Positions 6,787 through 14,679 of a stretch of DNA of 26,598 nucleotides are shown here, one piece after another. The stretch comes from JAAYAY01 sp964429355. Lineage in GTDB: Bacteria; Planctomycetota; Planctomycetia; Pirellulales; Thermoguttaceae. A model generated the notes under the pieces. That model did no database searches and had not been told where the DNA came from. It was given only the letters and a program-made list of their open reading frames with translations. Numbering within the stretch: position 1 is the stretch's first letter; each line of letters opens with the position of its first letter. A program made the position numbers and the translations under genes. The DNA is taken from the NCBI GenBank assembly GCA_964429355.1, contig CAYSCH010000095.1, positions 1 to 26,598 on the forward strand. Direction: 5' to 3'.

Positions 6787-8178
6787 GTGACCGGATACGA
6801 GGTGTGGCGAGCAACGGATGCCGCTTGGCCGCTCGGACGGGGACTTGCGGCCTGCTGCGCCTGGCTGGGGTTACTCCTGGCAGTCTCGGGCGGCTGTTCC
6901 AAGACGCCGTCCTCCGAAGCCAAGGCCACAGAAGAGGCGAAAGCCTTCGGGGCTCTTCCCGGTCTGAAAGCCACGCCCGACAAGGCTCTCCAGGCCGAAC
7001 TGGCACGAGTGGTCGACGAAGGGGGGACTCCCGAGTCGCTGGCTGCGGGGAAGATCGCTGACGAGTCCAACGTGGCAGACGGATTGCTGGCGCTCTTCGC
7101 CGACGTCGATCGCGATCGCCTGGCGCTGATTCGGGCCGAATCGGAGGAGTTGTATCCCAAGGGGCCCTTCACGTTCGACCCCGTCCAACGGGAAAAGGTG
7201 ATCCGGTTTCGCGAGCGCTACGAAGACCAGCGGATCGGGGCCCGTCTGGCCCTCGACCGTCCCGAATGCAAGTTCCCCATTGCCTTCGAGGCCGGGCCGG
7301 CGGACGAACTGGCTTTTCTCGACCCCGTGTGGATCTGCTCCCGTCTGGAGGCCTTTCGGGCTGCCGAGGCGATCGCATCTCTCGATGTGGACTCGGCCGT
7401 GGAATCGCTCCATTTCATGTTGCGCCTGGCCCAGTGCCTGGCTGCCGAGCCCCATCCCATTACGAGACTCGAGGCTGCCTTTCTGCGGACCGAGGCCCTG
7501 GTGGTTCTCCAGGCAATCGTGAGCAGCGAGAAGTTCGAGCAACGCCATGCAACCACAATTCAAGGTTGGCTTTCCAATCAACTGGCGACATGGCCCGACG
7601 ACGCTCTGGCCTGGATCGGAGATCGAGCCCAGGGAATGGTGATCTATGAAGCCATCCGCGGGGGCAAGCTCAACGATTTCCTAACCGAGCAGGAAAAGGA
7701 GCAACTCAAAGCAGAGAAAAGCCTGTCGGCCTTTGAAGATGCCGCCCTGCGTGGCGTGAATGCCGATGAACTCTACTACCTCGTTGCCATGCGCAAGATC
7801 CTCGATAGCTGCCGGCAACCGTACCATGCACGCGTAGACGGCTTCAAGGAGTTGGCGCAGGATCTTCACCAGAAACGCAACGGCCCGGATTTTCCGCTGG
7901 TGGCCGGACGCTTCCTTCTTCTCGACGTCGAGAAGGGGCACGTGATCCAGGCCCGGGATCGGGCCAATTGCGAAGCGTGGGTGCTGGCGCTGACGCTGGC
8001 CTGCGGCGACAAGCCCCCCGAGCCCGGCACCAATCCGCTCACCGGGCGTCCTTACCGCGTGGAACGCGACGGCAAGACGATCCTGGTCTACGACATCGGC
8101 ACCGGCGTGGATGGCGACAACCCGCCCTGGATCGTGCCCGCCCTGTCGGCTTCCGCGGGGGTGGCGGATGGCAAGTAG
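6787..8178 (+). CDS. Lipoprotein-like hypothetical protein
   Basis: This 463-residue protein has no function I recognise. The N-terminus has a hydrophobic stretch (GLAACCAWLGLLLAVSGGCSKT) ending in a lipobox-like SGGC, with the candidate lipidated Cys at about 37, so it is probably an outer-membrane or periplasmic lipoprotein. After a short Ala/Lys/Glu linker, the rest is a mostly helical soluble domain without repeats or known motifs. The last ~60 residues (NPLTGRPYRVERDGKTILVY, then GTGVDGDNPPWIVP) resemble the C-terminal tail seen in many planctomycete proteins that handle prepilin-like substrates or hypothetical peptides. The start is a GTG at 6787 with a textbook AAGGAGG (6771-6777). The 3' end overlaps the ApbE gene by 11 bp. 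Confidence 0.8.
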   Translation: MTGYEVWRATDAAWPLGRGLAACCAWLGLLLAVSGGCSKTPSSEAKATEEAKAFGALPGLKATPDKALQAELARVVDEGGTPESLAAGKIADESNVADGLLALFADVDRDRLALIRAESEELYPKGPFTFDPVQREKVIRFRERYEDQRIGARLALDRPECKFPIAFEAGPADELAFLDPVWICSRLEAFRAAEAIASLDVDSAVESLHFMLRLAQCLAAEPHPITRLEAAFLRTEALVVLQAIVSSEKFEQRHATTIQGWLSNQLATWPDDALAWIGDRAQGMVIYEAIRGGKLNDFLTEQEKEQLKAEKSLSAFEDAALRGVNADELYYLVAMRKILDSCRQPYHARVDGFKELAQDLHQKRNGPDFPLVAGRFLLLDVEKGHVIQARDRANCEAWVLALTLACGDKPPEPGTNPLTGRPYRVERDGKTILVYDIGTGVDGDNPPWIVPALSASAGVADGK

Positions 8179-9277
8179 GCCTTCGCGACGAGATTTTCTG
8201 CGGGGACGCGCCGCGGCCGAAGCCGCCAGGGAAGCCGCCGTCCGCGAACAGTCGGGGGGCGAAGGATCCGGCGGACGACCTGCTCCGAGCCATGCGAGCT
8301 ATGCCGTTCACATCAGCCGCAGGGCGATGGCCTGCGAGTTCGAAATCGTCCTCAATGCCGGCCAGTACGAATCCGGTACGGAAATCGCGCTGGACTCGCT
8401 GGATCTCGTGGAACGGCTGGAATCTCAACTGAGCTACTTCCGCAGCGACAGCCAGATCAGCCAGCTCAACCGGACCGCCGCCGAGGAGCCTGTGCCGGTG
8501 GAGGAGGGGCTCTTCTCCCTCCTGGCCTTTGCGGCCGAAATCCATGCGGAAACCGAGGGCGCCTTCGACCTGACCGCCACGCCCCTCTGGAAGGCTTGGG
8601 GATTCGCACGCCGCCAGGGACGCGTGCCGGATGACCACGAGATTGTCGAGGCCCTCAAGGCGGTAGGCGGCTCGTCGGTCGAGTTGAACGCCGACGACAA
8701 GACGGTACATTTCCTGAAACCCGGCCTCGAGTTGAACCTCGGCAGCATCGGTAAGGGCTATGCCCTCGATCGCGTGTCCAAACTGCTGGATGCGGCCGGA
8801 ATCCATGATTATCTGATCCAGGGTGGCCAGAGCAGCGTCATCGCCAGGGGAACGCGTTTCAGCGGCAGTCGCCCTGACGGCTGGCTCGTAGGTCTGGGGC
8901 ATCCCCTGCACCCGGGCGACCGCATTGGCTACGTCCGGGTCCGGGATCGCTCCATGGGCACCTCCGGTTCCGCCTCCCAGTTCTTCCGCCACAAGGGCCG
9001 ACGCTACAGCCACATCATCGATCCACGCACGGGGCAGCCGGCCGAAGGGGGTCTTTCGGCCACCGTCCTGGCGGCCGATGCAACTCGGGCCGATGCCCTG
9101 TCGACCGCCTTCTTCGTCATGGGGCGGGAAAAGACCTTCGAGTACTGCCGTGCCCATCCCGAATTGGCGGTGATTCTCATTGGCGCCGCGCCCGGCAGTC
9201 CAGGTTTTGAAGTGGCAATGTCCGGCCTGCCAGACGAAGACTTCCTGGCGAGCCTGGACGACGAGGATGCTCAATAG
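8168..9277 (+). CDS. apbE: ApbE-family FAD:protein FMN transferase
   Basis: The protein is 369 residues from the ATG at 8168, which overlaps the preceding stop. Family landmarks are present: the start of the domain (SRRAMACEFEIVLNA), LNLGSIGKGYALDRV, SMGTSGSASQFF followed by YSHIIDPRTGQPA, and ADALSTAFFVMG, which carry the Mg2+ and FAD contacts in this family. ApbE enzymes transfer FMN from FAD onto Thr/Ser of exported redox proteins such as NqrB/C, RnfG/D and FMN-binding domain proteins. The N-terminus has an SRRDFLRG motif resembling a twin-arginine signal but is followed by an Ala/Glu/Arg-rich stretch without a real hydrophobic core, so export by Tat is uncertain. No FMN-binding-domain target gene is visible in the window. 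Confidence 0.9.
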   Translation: MASRPSRRDFLRGRAAAEAAREAAVREQSGGEGSGGRPAPSHASYAVHISRRAMACEFEIVLNAGQYESGTEIALDSLDLVERLESQLSYFRSDSQISQLNRTAAEEPVPVEEGLFSLLAFAAEIHAETEGAFDLTATPLWKAWGFARRQGRVPDDHEIVEALKAVGGSSVELNADDKTVHFLKPGLELNLGSIGKGYALDRVSKLLDAAGIHDYLIQGGQSSVIARGTRFSGSRPDGWLVGLGHPLHPGDRIGYVRVRDRSMGTSGSASQFFRHKGRRYSHIIDPRTGQPAEGGLSATVLAADATRADALSTAFFVMGREKTFEYCRAHPELAVILIGAAPGSPGFEVAMSGLPDEDFLASLDDEDAQ

Positions 9278-9316
9278 CTTCGAGTGAATCGTGCTTCATG
9301 TTCAAAGGAGTTGGGA

Positions 9317-10180
9317 ATGGACGAAACACGGGTCGGCCAAATCCTTCAGCGGCAAGGAACCGTTGCCTTGCCCGGAGTCTACGACACGCTCTCCGCCAGA
9401 ATCTGCCAGCGGATCGGCTTCCCAATGACCTTTGTTTCCGGCTACAGCGTGGCGGCTACCTCCATCGGCGAGCCCGATCTGGGCCTGCTCACCCAAACGG
9501 AAATCACCGAACGGGCGCGGCGAATTTGCATGACCATCGACATCCCCGTGCTCGTCGATGCCGACACCGGTTATGGCAACCCCTTGAATGTCCACCGAAC
9601 GGTGCGCGAACTGATCGCCGCCGGTGCCGCCGGCTGTTTCCTGGAAGACCAGGTCTGGCCGAAGCGTTGCGGGCATATGCGGGGCAAGCGTGTCATCGAC
9701 CGCCAGGAGTATGTCCAGAAGATTCGAGCGGCCGATGACGCCCGTGCCGGCCGCGATTTCTTCATCGTCGCGCGAACCGACGCCCTCGCGGTGGAAGGCA
9801 TCGACGAGGCCATCGCCCGAGTAACCGCCGCCCGTCAGGCCGGCGCCAATGCCAGTTTCGTCGAAGCGCCCCGCAGCCTTGAAGAGCTGGCCCAGATCGG
9901 CCGCCGTTCGCCGGGCCCAAATGTGGCCAACATGGTCGCCGGAGGCAAGACTCCAATGCTCTCCAGGGAACAATTGGCCCAGATGGGGTTTCACCTGATT
10001 CTCCATCCCCTCTGTGGATTGACCGCGGCGGCCAAGACCCTCCAGTCCGTCTTCGGAAAGCTCGCTCGGGAGGGAATCCTGACCGGCAGCGACGACTTCA
10101 TGTCGTTCACCGAGTTCAACGACCTCATCGGTGTCGACGAGCGCATCGCCTTGGCAGAACGGTTCGGAGTGAAATCGTGA
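9317..10180 (+). CDS. Isocitrate lyase/PEP mutase superfamily enzyme
   Basis: This is 287 residues from the ATG at 9317, which has an AAAGGAG ribosome site (9304-9310) at ideal spacing. The family signatures are intact: PGVYDTLSARI near the N-terminus, VDADTGYGN (Mg2+-binding Asp residues), FLEDQVWPKRCGHM containing the KRCGH active-site loop with its catalytic Cys, and VARTDA. This group includes 2-methylisocitrate lyase, carboxyphosphonoenolpyruvate mutase-like enzymes and oxaloacetate decarboxylases; all cleave or form C-C or P-C bonds next to a 2-keto acid. The KRCGH loop favours a lyase of the methylisocitrate type, but the absence of neighbouring prpC/prpD genes leaves the substrate open. 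Its stop overlaps the GTG start of the next gene (GTGA). Confidence 0.88.
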   Translation: MDETRVGQILQRQGTVALPGVYDTLSARICQRIGFPMTFVSGYSVAATSIGEPDLGLLTQTEITERARRICMTIDIPVLVDADTGYGNPLNVHRTVRELIAAGAAGCFLEDQVWPKRCGHMRGKRVIDRQEYVQKIRAADDARAGRDFFIVARTDALAVEGIDEAIARVTAARQAGANASFVEAPRSLEELAQIGRRSPGPNVANMVAGGKTPMLSREQLAQMGFHLILHPLCGLTAAAKTLQSVFGKLAREGILTGSDDFMSFTEFNDLIGVDERIALAERFGVKS

Positions 10181-11622
10181 CAAACCAGATATCATCATCC
10201 CCTCCACACGCAAAATCTCCGTCGCCAAACTCCCCGGCAGCCGAAGTCGTCCGTAGCCGAAGTCGCCAGACTTTAGACCTGAAAACAACCCACACCGCCC
10301 GATTTCGTCCAGGCAATTCCTGCCACGCCCTGCAATCGCTCCTTGCGATTGCGATCGTGTGCTTTGGATCAGGATCCGGCCATGGCGAACAGGCCACTCG
10401 CTACATGCTCGTGGTCACCGGGAGCGAACTCCTCGCCGGCGCCTATCCTGACGGCCACACGCACTTCCTGACCCGCACCCTCCGCCCCCTGGGGCTCCGT
10501 TGTGTGGGCTCGATGACCGTCGACGATGGACAGGCCGATATCCGCCAGGCCCTCCAGTTCGCCGCCGCCCGCGCCCCGTTGGTCATTGTTACCGGTGGAC
10601 TGGGGCCCACCGACAACGACGTTACCTGCGAGGCGATCTCCGCGTTCACCGCCGTCGCGGTCCAGGAGCATCCCGAGGTGCTGGCAAGCCTGGCCGAGCG
10701 GTTTCGCATGCCCGTCGACCAGTTGCGGGCCAACTTGCGGCGCCAGACGCGTGTTCCCGCAGGTGGCACTTATCTGAAGAACGCCAATGGCACGGCCGTC
10801 GGGCTGGTGTTCGAATCGGCCAAGGGAGTGATCGTGGCCCTCCCGGGACCGCCCCGCGAGCTCCAGCCGATGGTCGTGGACCAGTTGATACCCTACTTGA
10901 GCCAGCGGTTCGGCACGCGTCTGCCCGGCAGTTCCCTGACGGTGCGTTTCGTCGGACTCGGGCAATCGGCGATCGACGAGCGGATGAAAGCCCGTGTGCC
11001 TCTGCCGGAGAACATCTTCCTTTCGTCGCAGTTCGACGGCAGCCGCGTCGATTTCACTTTCAACCTGCCTGAAGAGAGTCAAGAGAATCGCCGGACGCTC
11101 GACGATTTGAAACAGAAGATGCTCCACGAGTTTTCGGAGAATATCTACGCCACCGAGGAGGGCATCTCCCTGGAAGACGTGGTGGTTGGCCTCCTGAAGG
11201 AGCGGCGTGCGCGGCTGACCCTGGCCGAGATGGCCAGCGGTGGCAGCGTGGAATCGGCCCTGAGGGGCGCCAAGGACGCCGAGAGCGTGCTCACGGGCGC
11301 TTACGTCGCGCACGACTACCCGGCCCTCTGCCGGCTGGCCAAGATCCCCGAGGAGCCTCAGGCAGCCGGGCAGGCCGGCATTCGGCCCGTCGAACGCCTG
11401 GCGGACTTGCTTTCTGACGCGGCAAGCCGACAATGGGCCGTTGTCGTCGGATCGCCAACCCATGGCGAGGGCGGCTCGGACGAGGTGAATGTCGCCATTC
11501 GCCCGCCCGATGGCCCGACCGCGGTCGTGCCGTTGACTGCGCGGGGAAACGACCTGCCCAGTCGTACCCGGCTCGCCACTCAAGTTGTCGACGAACTTCG
11601 CAAGCGATTGGTGAAGGAATGA
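10177..11622 (+). CDS. CinA-like protein with exported-type N-terminus and degenerate deamidase site
   Basis: The frame gives 481 residues from a GTG at 10177 (GTGA overlap with the preceding stop; GGAG at 10166-10169). Residues about 77-245 are the molybdopterin-binding/COG1058 domain of CinA: MLVVTGSELLAGAYPDGHTH and VIVTGGLGPTDNDVTCEA, followed by VIVALPGPPRELQP. A KH-like middle follows. The C-terminal region (LTLAEMASGGSVESALRGA onward) aligns with the CinA/PncC nicotinamide-nucleotide amidase domain, whose catalytic motif AESCTGG reads AEMASGG here; the catalytic Ser is replaced by Met. Residues about 50-70 (ALQSLLAIAIVCFGSGSGHG) form a hydrophobic signal-like segment preceded by a long Ser/Arg-rich region, unusual because CinA is cytoplasmic. 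A start at the ATG 10405 would remove it but has no better ribosome site. Pyrophosphatase activity of the N-domain could remain; deamidase activity is doubtful. Confidence 0.8.
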   Translation: MTNQISSSPPHAKSPSPNSPAAEVVRSRSRQTLDLKTTHTARFRPGNSCHALQSLLAIAIVCFGSGSGHGEQATRYMLVVTGSELLAGAYPDGHTHFLTRTLRPLGLRCVGSMTVDDGQADIRQALQFAAARAPLVIVTGGLGPTDNDVTCEAISAFTAVAVQEHPEVLASLAERFRMPVDQLRANLRRQTRVPAGGTYLKNANGTAVGLVFESAKGVIVALPGPPRELQPMVVDQLIPYLSQRFGTRLPGSSLTVRFVGLGQSAIDERMKARVPLPENIFLSSQFDGSRVDFTFNLPEESQENRRTLDDLKQKMLHEFSENIYATEEGISLEDVVVGLLKERRARLTLAEMASGGSVESALRGAKDAESVLTGAYVAHDYPALCRLAKIPEEPQAAGQAGIRPVERLADLLSDAASRQWAVVVGSPTHGEGGSDEVNVAIRPPDGPTAVVPLTARGNDLPSRTRLATQVVDELRKRLVKE

Positions 11623-11927
11623 TGCGGCAGATCCTGGTCGCAGCCTTTGGCCTTTTCGTGGGAGCATGTTATGCGGCTGTCCTGCAGTCTGCCCTGCCGG
11701 GCGAGAGTCGTCTGTTTCCTGTTCGGGGTCTCAATATGGTGTTCCTGATGGGAGTCTACGGCTGGTGTTGCGGAAAGGACCCGCTCCTGCCCGTCGGGAG
11801 GCCGCTGGTCGAAATCCTCATTTTTCCGCTCGCAATCATCGTGGCTTTGCTGGCGGGGTTTGTCTGCCTGGTGTGGTGTGTACCGAACTGGTTGTGCTTC
11901 TTCTTCCGGAAAGCGGCGGTGAACTAA
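11619..11927 (+). CDS. Small membrane protein of unknown function
   Basis: A 102-residue protein (100-102 depending on which of two adjacent ATG codons is used) starts MMRQILVAAFGLFVGACYAA. It has a first hydrophobic segment at about 4-24, a possible short second one around VFLMGVYGWCC, and a strong C-terminal membrane helix (ILIFPLAIIVALLAGFVCLV) followed by WCVPNWLCFFFRKAAVN. I do not recognise the family. The ATGA overlap with the CinA-like gene and the fact that its stop TAA abuts the ATG of the next gene argue that it is a real, translationally coupled operon member. It may anchor or assist a neighbouring exported protein, but that is conjecture. Confidence 0.7.
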   Translation: MMRQILVAAFGLFVGACYAAVLQSALPGESRLFPVRGLNMVFLMGVYGWCCGKDPLLPVGRPLVEILIFPLAIIVALLAGFVCLVWCVPNWLCFFFRKAAVN

Positions 11928-14231
11928 ATGAATCGTCATCCCATCACGCGTTGGTCGGTGGTCGTTCTCGTGCTGGCAGGGCTGGCGGTCGCAAACGTCC
12001 ACGCAGGCGTTGCTGTCCAGACCGAGCTTCTCTCCATTGAGAACGGCTCGCTGCGGGTGAGCGTCGACCCTGAGAATGGCACGCTCCTGGAACTGGCGGA
12101 TCTGGCGGCCGATCACAACCAGGTGGCCGACGCCAGGGAACTGGTCGGCCTGTGGGAGCTGAGCGTGACCGATGGAGACAAAACCACAACTCTCACGCCC
12201 AGCCAGACGGATCAGTTTCGCGCGGAGGAGTTGCCTGCAGGAGCCAAAGGGCTGCGATTGATCTGGGAGGGCCTGCGGGTCTCCGGTGCCTCCGGAGGAC
12301 GCGTGGAAGTGCTCGTTCGCCTCGACGAAGGCGAGCCGGTCAGTCGCTGGGGTATTTCGGTCGAGATGCCGGACGGTGTGAAACTGGGCCAGATCCGGTT
12401 TCCTCGCGTGTCCGGGTTGCGTCGTCAATCGGAAGAGCGTCTTGCCGTCCCGCAGTGGATGGGCCAGATGGCATCGAATCCCCGCCAGTTGCTCGCCGGG
12501 CCCGACGGCAAGGGCCGGCGCCTGGCGTGGCCCTATCCCGGCTGGATGTCGCTCCAGTGCCTGGCCTATTACCAGGACGGCGGCTGCGGCCTCTATGCCG
12601 CTTGCGACGACGATGCCGTCTGCCGAAAGGCCTTCGCGCTGTGGGGTACGCCGGCTGGCGACGTCCACTACGAGATGATCCATTATCCAGAGCAGCAGTC
12701 CATCTCTGAGGGCTGCTATGACCTGCCCTACTCGGCGGTGCTCGGCACCTTCCAGGGCGACTGGATCACGGCCGCCGAGCGCTACCGCACCTGGGCCATC
12801 CGCCAGCCCTGGACGGAGCAGAGTCGGCTCCGCCGCGGACTGGTGCCCGAGTGGGTGCTCCAGTCGGGCCTGTGGGTCTGGAATCGTGGCCGATCGCCAG
12901 GTGTGCTTGAGCCTGCGGCCGCTATTCAGGAGCGGCTGGGCCTGCCGGTAAGCGTCTTCTGGCACTGGTGGCACGGCTGCCCTTACGACATCGGTTTCCC
13001 CGAATACCTGCCGCCGCGGGAAGGGGCCGACGCGTTTCGCCAGGCCGTGGCTCGGGCACACGAGAAGAACCTGCACATGCTGGTCTACATGAACCAGCGT
13101 GCCTGGGGCTTGAGCACCAAGAGCTGGGAGTCGGAGGGAGCCGAACGGTTCGCCGTCAAGTTGCCCAACGGCAAGATCGAGCCCGAAGTCTACAACATCT
13201 TCACACGCCAGGCCCTCATCTCGATGTGTCTGGGCACCTCCTTCTGGCGAAACAAGTACGCCGGGCTCGCCCAGGAGGCGGTCAACGATCTGGGCGTCGA
13301 CGGGATCTACATGGACCAGGCCTGCGCCCACAAGCCCTGCTACGATCCCGATCACGGCCATCCGCCAGGTGGCGGGAATTCCTGGATGCAGGGTTTTCAC
13401 GATCTGTCCGAGGATATCCGCGGCCGCTGCCATGGCGCCAGTCCGGTCGTTCTGGCCGGTGAGGGGTGTGGCGAAGCGTGGATCCCCTACCTCGACCTGA
13501 TGCTGGCCCTGCAGGTGAGCCGCGAACGATACTCGGCCCCAACCGACCCGTGGGACGTGATTCCCTTCTTCCACGCCGTGTACCATCCCTATGCGGTCCT
13601 CTATGGAAACTACTCCTCGCTGGTCATGCCTCCCTACGACGACCTCTGGCCCGCCGAGTTCGCCCCTGCCGAACCCCTTGCCCTCCTCGACCGCAAGTTC
13701 TCCCGCCAGTACTATCTGGAGCAGGCCAGAACGTTCGTCTGGGGGCAGCAGCTCACGCTGGCAAATTTCCGCCCCATCCTGCTTGAGCAGCGCGCCGAAG
13801 AGATCGACTATCTGGTGCGGCTGGCCCAGGTGCGGAGCCGAGCCCAGAAGTACCTGCTCGACGGCGTGTTTCTCCGCCCGCCCCGCCTGAACGTGCCTGA
13901 AGTCATGTCCGACTTCTCACGCTTGTCGATCTATGCCGGCCAGCAGGATCGCCTGACGGCCTTTCAGCGAAGCCATCCCCTGGCCCTGGCCGGTGCGTGG
14001 CGAGCGGCCGACGGCGACGTGGCCATCGCCCTGGCCAGTGTGGCCGACCAGCCCCTTGACCTGTCCCTGCCCATCGATCGCGACGACTACGGACTTTCCC
14101 CGCAGCCGAAGATCTATCGCATCGACAGCACGGGCCGCCGACCGCTGAAAGAGTCGATAAGCGGCGACTCCACGCTCAAAGTGACCCTGGCCCCCCGCGA
14201 CGCCTGCGTTCTCGAGTTCTGCCGCCAGTAG
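11928..14231 (+). CDS. Secreted TIM-barrel glycoside hydrolase-like protein (DUF6259-type)
   Basis: The protein has 767 residues. Residues 1-26 are a Sec signal peptide (RWSVVVLVLAGLAVANVHA, cleavage near A-G). Residues about 30-290 look like an all-beta N-terminal domain of the carbohydrate-processing type. The centre is a TIM barrel with aromatic-rich strands (VFWHWWHGCPYDIGFPEY at about 343-360) and two candidate catalytic acids: Asp463 in GVDGIYMDQA and Glu512 in VLAGEGCGEAW. The C-terminal ~110 residues (from HPLALAGAWRAADGDV) look like a beta-sandwich domain. The arrangement resembles uncharacterised DUF6259 proteins and, more distantly, clan GH-D and GH101/GH129-type glycosidases; the substrate is unknown. 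It should act in the periplasm or outside the cell. The ATG immediately follows the previous stop, and a repeat-rich spacer begins right after its TAG. Confidence 0.78.
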   Translation: MNRHPITRWSVVVLVLAGLAVANVHAGVAVQTELLSIENGSLRVSVDPENGTLLELADLAADHNQVADARELVGLWELSVTDGDKTTTLTPSQTDQFRAEELPAGAKGLRLIWEGLRVSGASGGRVEVLVRLDEGEPVSRWGISVEMPDGVKLGQIRFPRVSGLRRQSEERLAVPQWMGQMASNPRQLLAGPDGKGRRLAWPYPGWMSLQCLAYYQDGGCGLYAACDDDAVCRKAFALWGTPAGDVHYEMIHYPEQQSISEGCYDLPYSAVLGTFQGDWITAAERYRTWAIRQPWTEQSRLRRGLVPEWVLQSGLWVWNRGRSPGVLEPAAAIQERLGLPVSVFWHWWHGCPYDIGFPEYLPPREGADAFRQAVARAHEKNLHMLVYMNQRAWGLSTKSWESEGAERFAVKLPNGKIEPEVYNIFTRQALISMCLGTSFWRNKYAGLAQEAVNDLGVDGIYMDQACAHKPCYDPDHGHPPGGGNSWMQGFHDLSEDIRGRCHGASPVVLAGEGCGEAWIPYLDLMLALQVSRERYSAPTDPWDVIPFFHAVYHPYAVLYGNYSSLVMPPYDDLWPAEFAPAEPLALLDRKFSRQYYLEQARTFVWGQQLTLANFRPILLEQRAEEIDYLVRLAQVRSRAQKYLLDGVFLRPPRLNVPEVMSDFSRLSIYAGQQDRLTAFQRSHPLALAGAWRAADGDVAIALASVADQPLDLSLPIDRDDYGLSPQPKIYRIDSTGRRPLKESISGDSTLKVTLAPRDACVLEFCRQ

Positions 14232-14242
14232 CCATGCAAACA

Positions 14243-14300
14243 GGTGGCACACCCTGACGAACAGTTGGGTGGCACGCCCTGAGGAACAGTTGGGTGGCAC
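14243..14300 (+). repeat. 25-bp tandem repeat (GGTGGCAC family), 2.3 copies
   Basis: Two 25-bp units (14243-14267 and 14268-14292) differ at only two positions (A/G and C/G). A third partial unit (14293-14300, GGTGGCAC) follows. Each begins GGTGGCAC and ends GAACAGTTG. The array starts 11 bp after the glycosidase stop. Short GGTGGCAC-type repeats are, to my knowledge, scattered in planctomycete intergenic DNA. Confidence 0.85.
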
Positions 14301-14372
14301 TGGTCGCACAGGACGATTACACTACCGGAACGAGGCGAAGAACAGAAAACCACAGGCGGCACGAAGGGCACT

Positions 14373-14446
14373 GGTGGCTTTCGCCACCGAGGTTCCAGAT
14401 CGCTGCCGGTGAGCCACCTCGGCGTTGCGCGATCGGGCGAGGTGGC
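14373..14446. repeat. Pair of REP-like hairpins built on GGTGGC/GCCACC
   Basis: GGTGGC (14373-14378) pairs with GCCACC (14383-14388) around TTTC. GCCACCTCG (14413-14421) pairs perfectly with CGAGGTGGC (14438-14446) around a 16-base loop. The same hexamer starts the nearby 25-bp tandem units, suggesting one repeat family in direct and inverted orientation, like bacterial REP/BIME elements. Confidence 0.65.
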
Positions 14447-14480
14447 GTAGACGGTATGCTAAGTTGCCAAAGAACAAAAA

Positions 14481-14516
14481 GGGACAGGGGACAGGGGAGG
14501 GGAGTCAGGGGACGGG
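14481..14516 (+). repeat. G-rich tract with G-quadruplex pattern
   Basis: Four G-runs of 3-4 bases separated by ACA, ACA and A lie at 14481-14502, and two further G-runs follow to 14516. This meets the usual G3+N1-7 quadruplex rule on the plus strand. It also carries the GGGACAGGGGACAGG wording that often flanks REP-associated (Y1) transposase elements, but no transposase is present. Confidence 0.6.
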
Positions 14517-14679
14517 AGTCAGAAGACGGGGAGCGGTATGGTCGGTCGCGCGTGAGACTGGTGCCGGGATGGGGTAAACTTGGGAATTTCGTACCGCATA
14601 CGGCTGTGCGCCGAAATGACGCTAGGGCGAGAGGGGTGTTTGTAAGTGAGCATTGTGAACGGATTTACAGATTTGGGGT

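Noticed and set aside
11580..13586. A 668-codon open frame on the minus strand opposite the CinA-like and glycosidase genes
   Set aside because: It is antisense to coupled genes with clear domains, is rich in His/Arg/Gly/Pro as expected of a GC-rich antisense frame, and has no recognisable motif or ribosome site.
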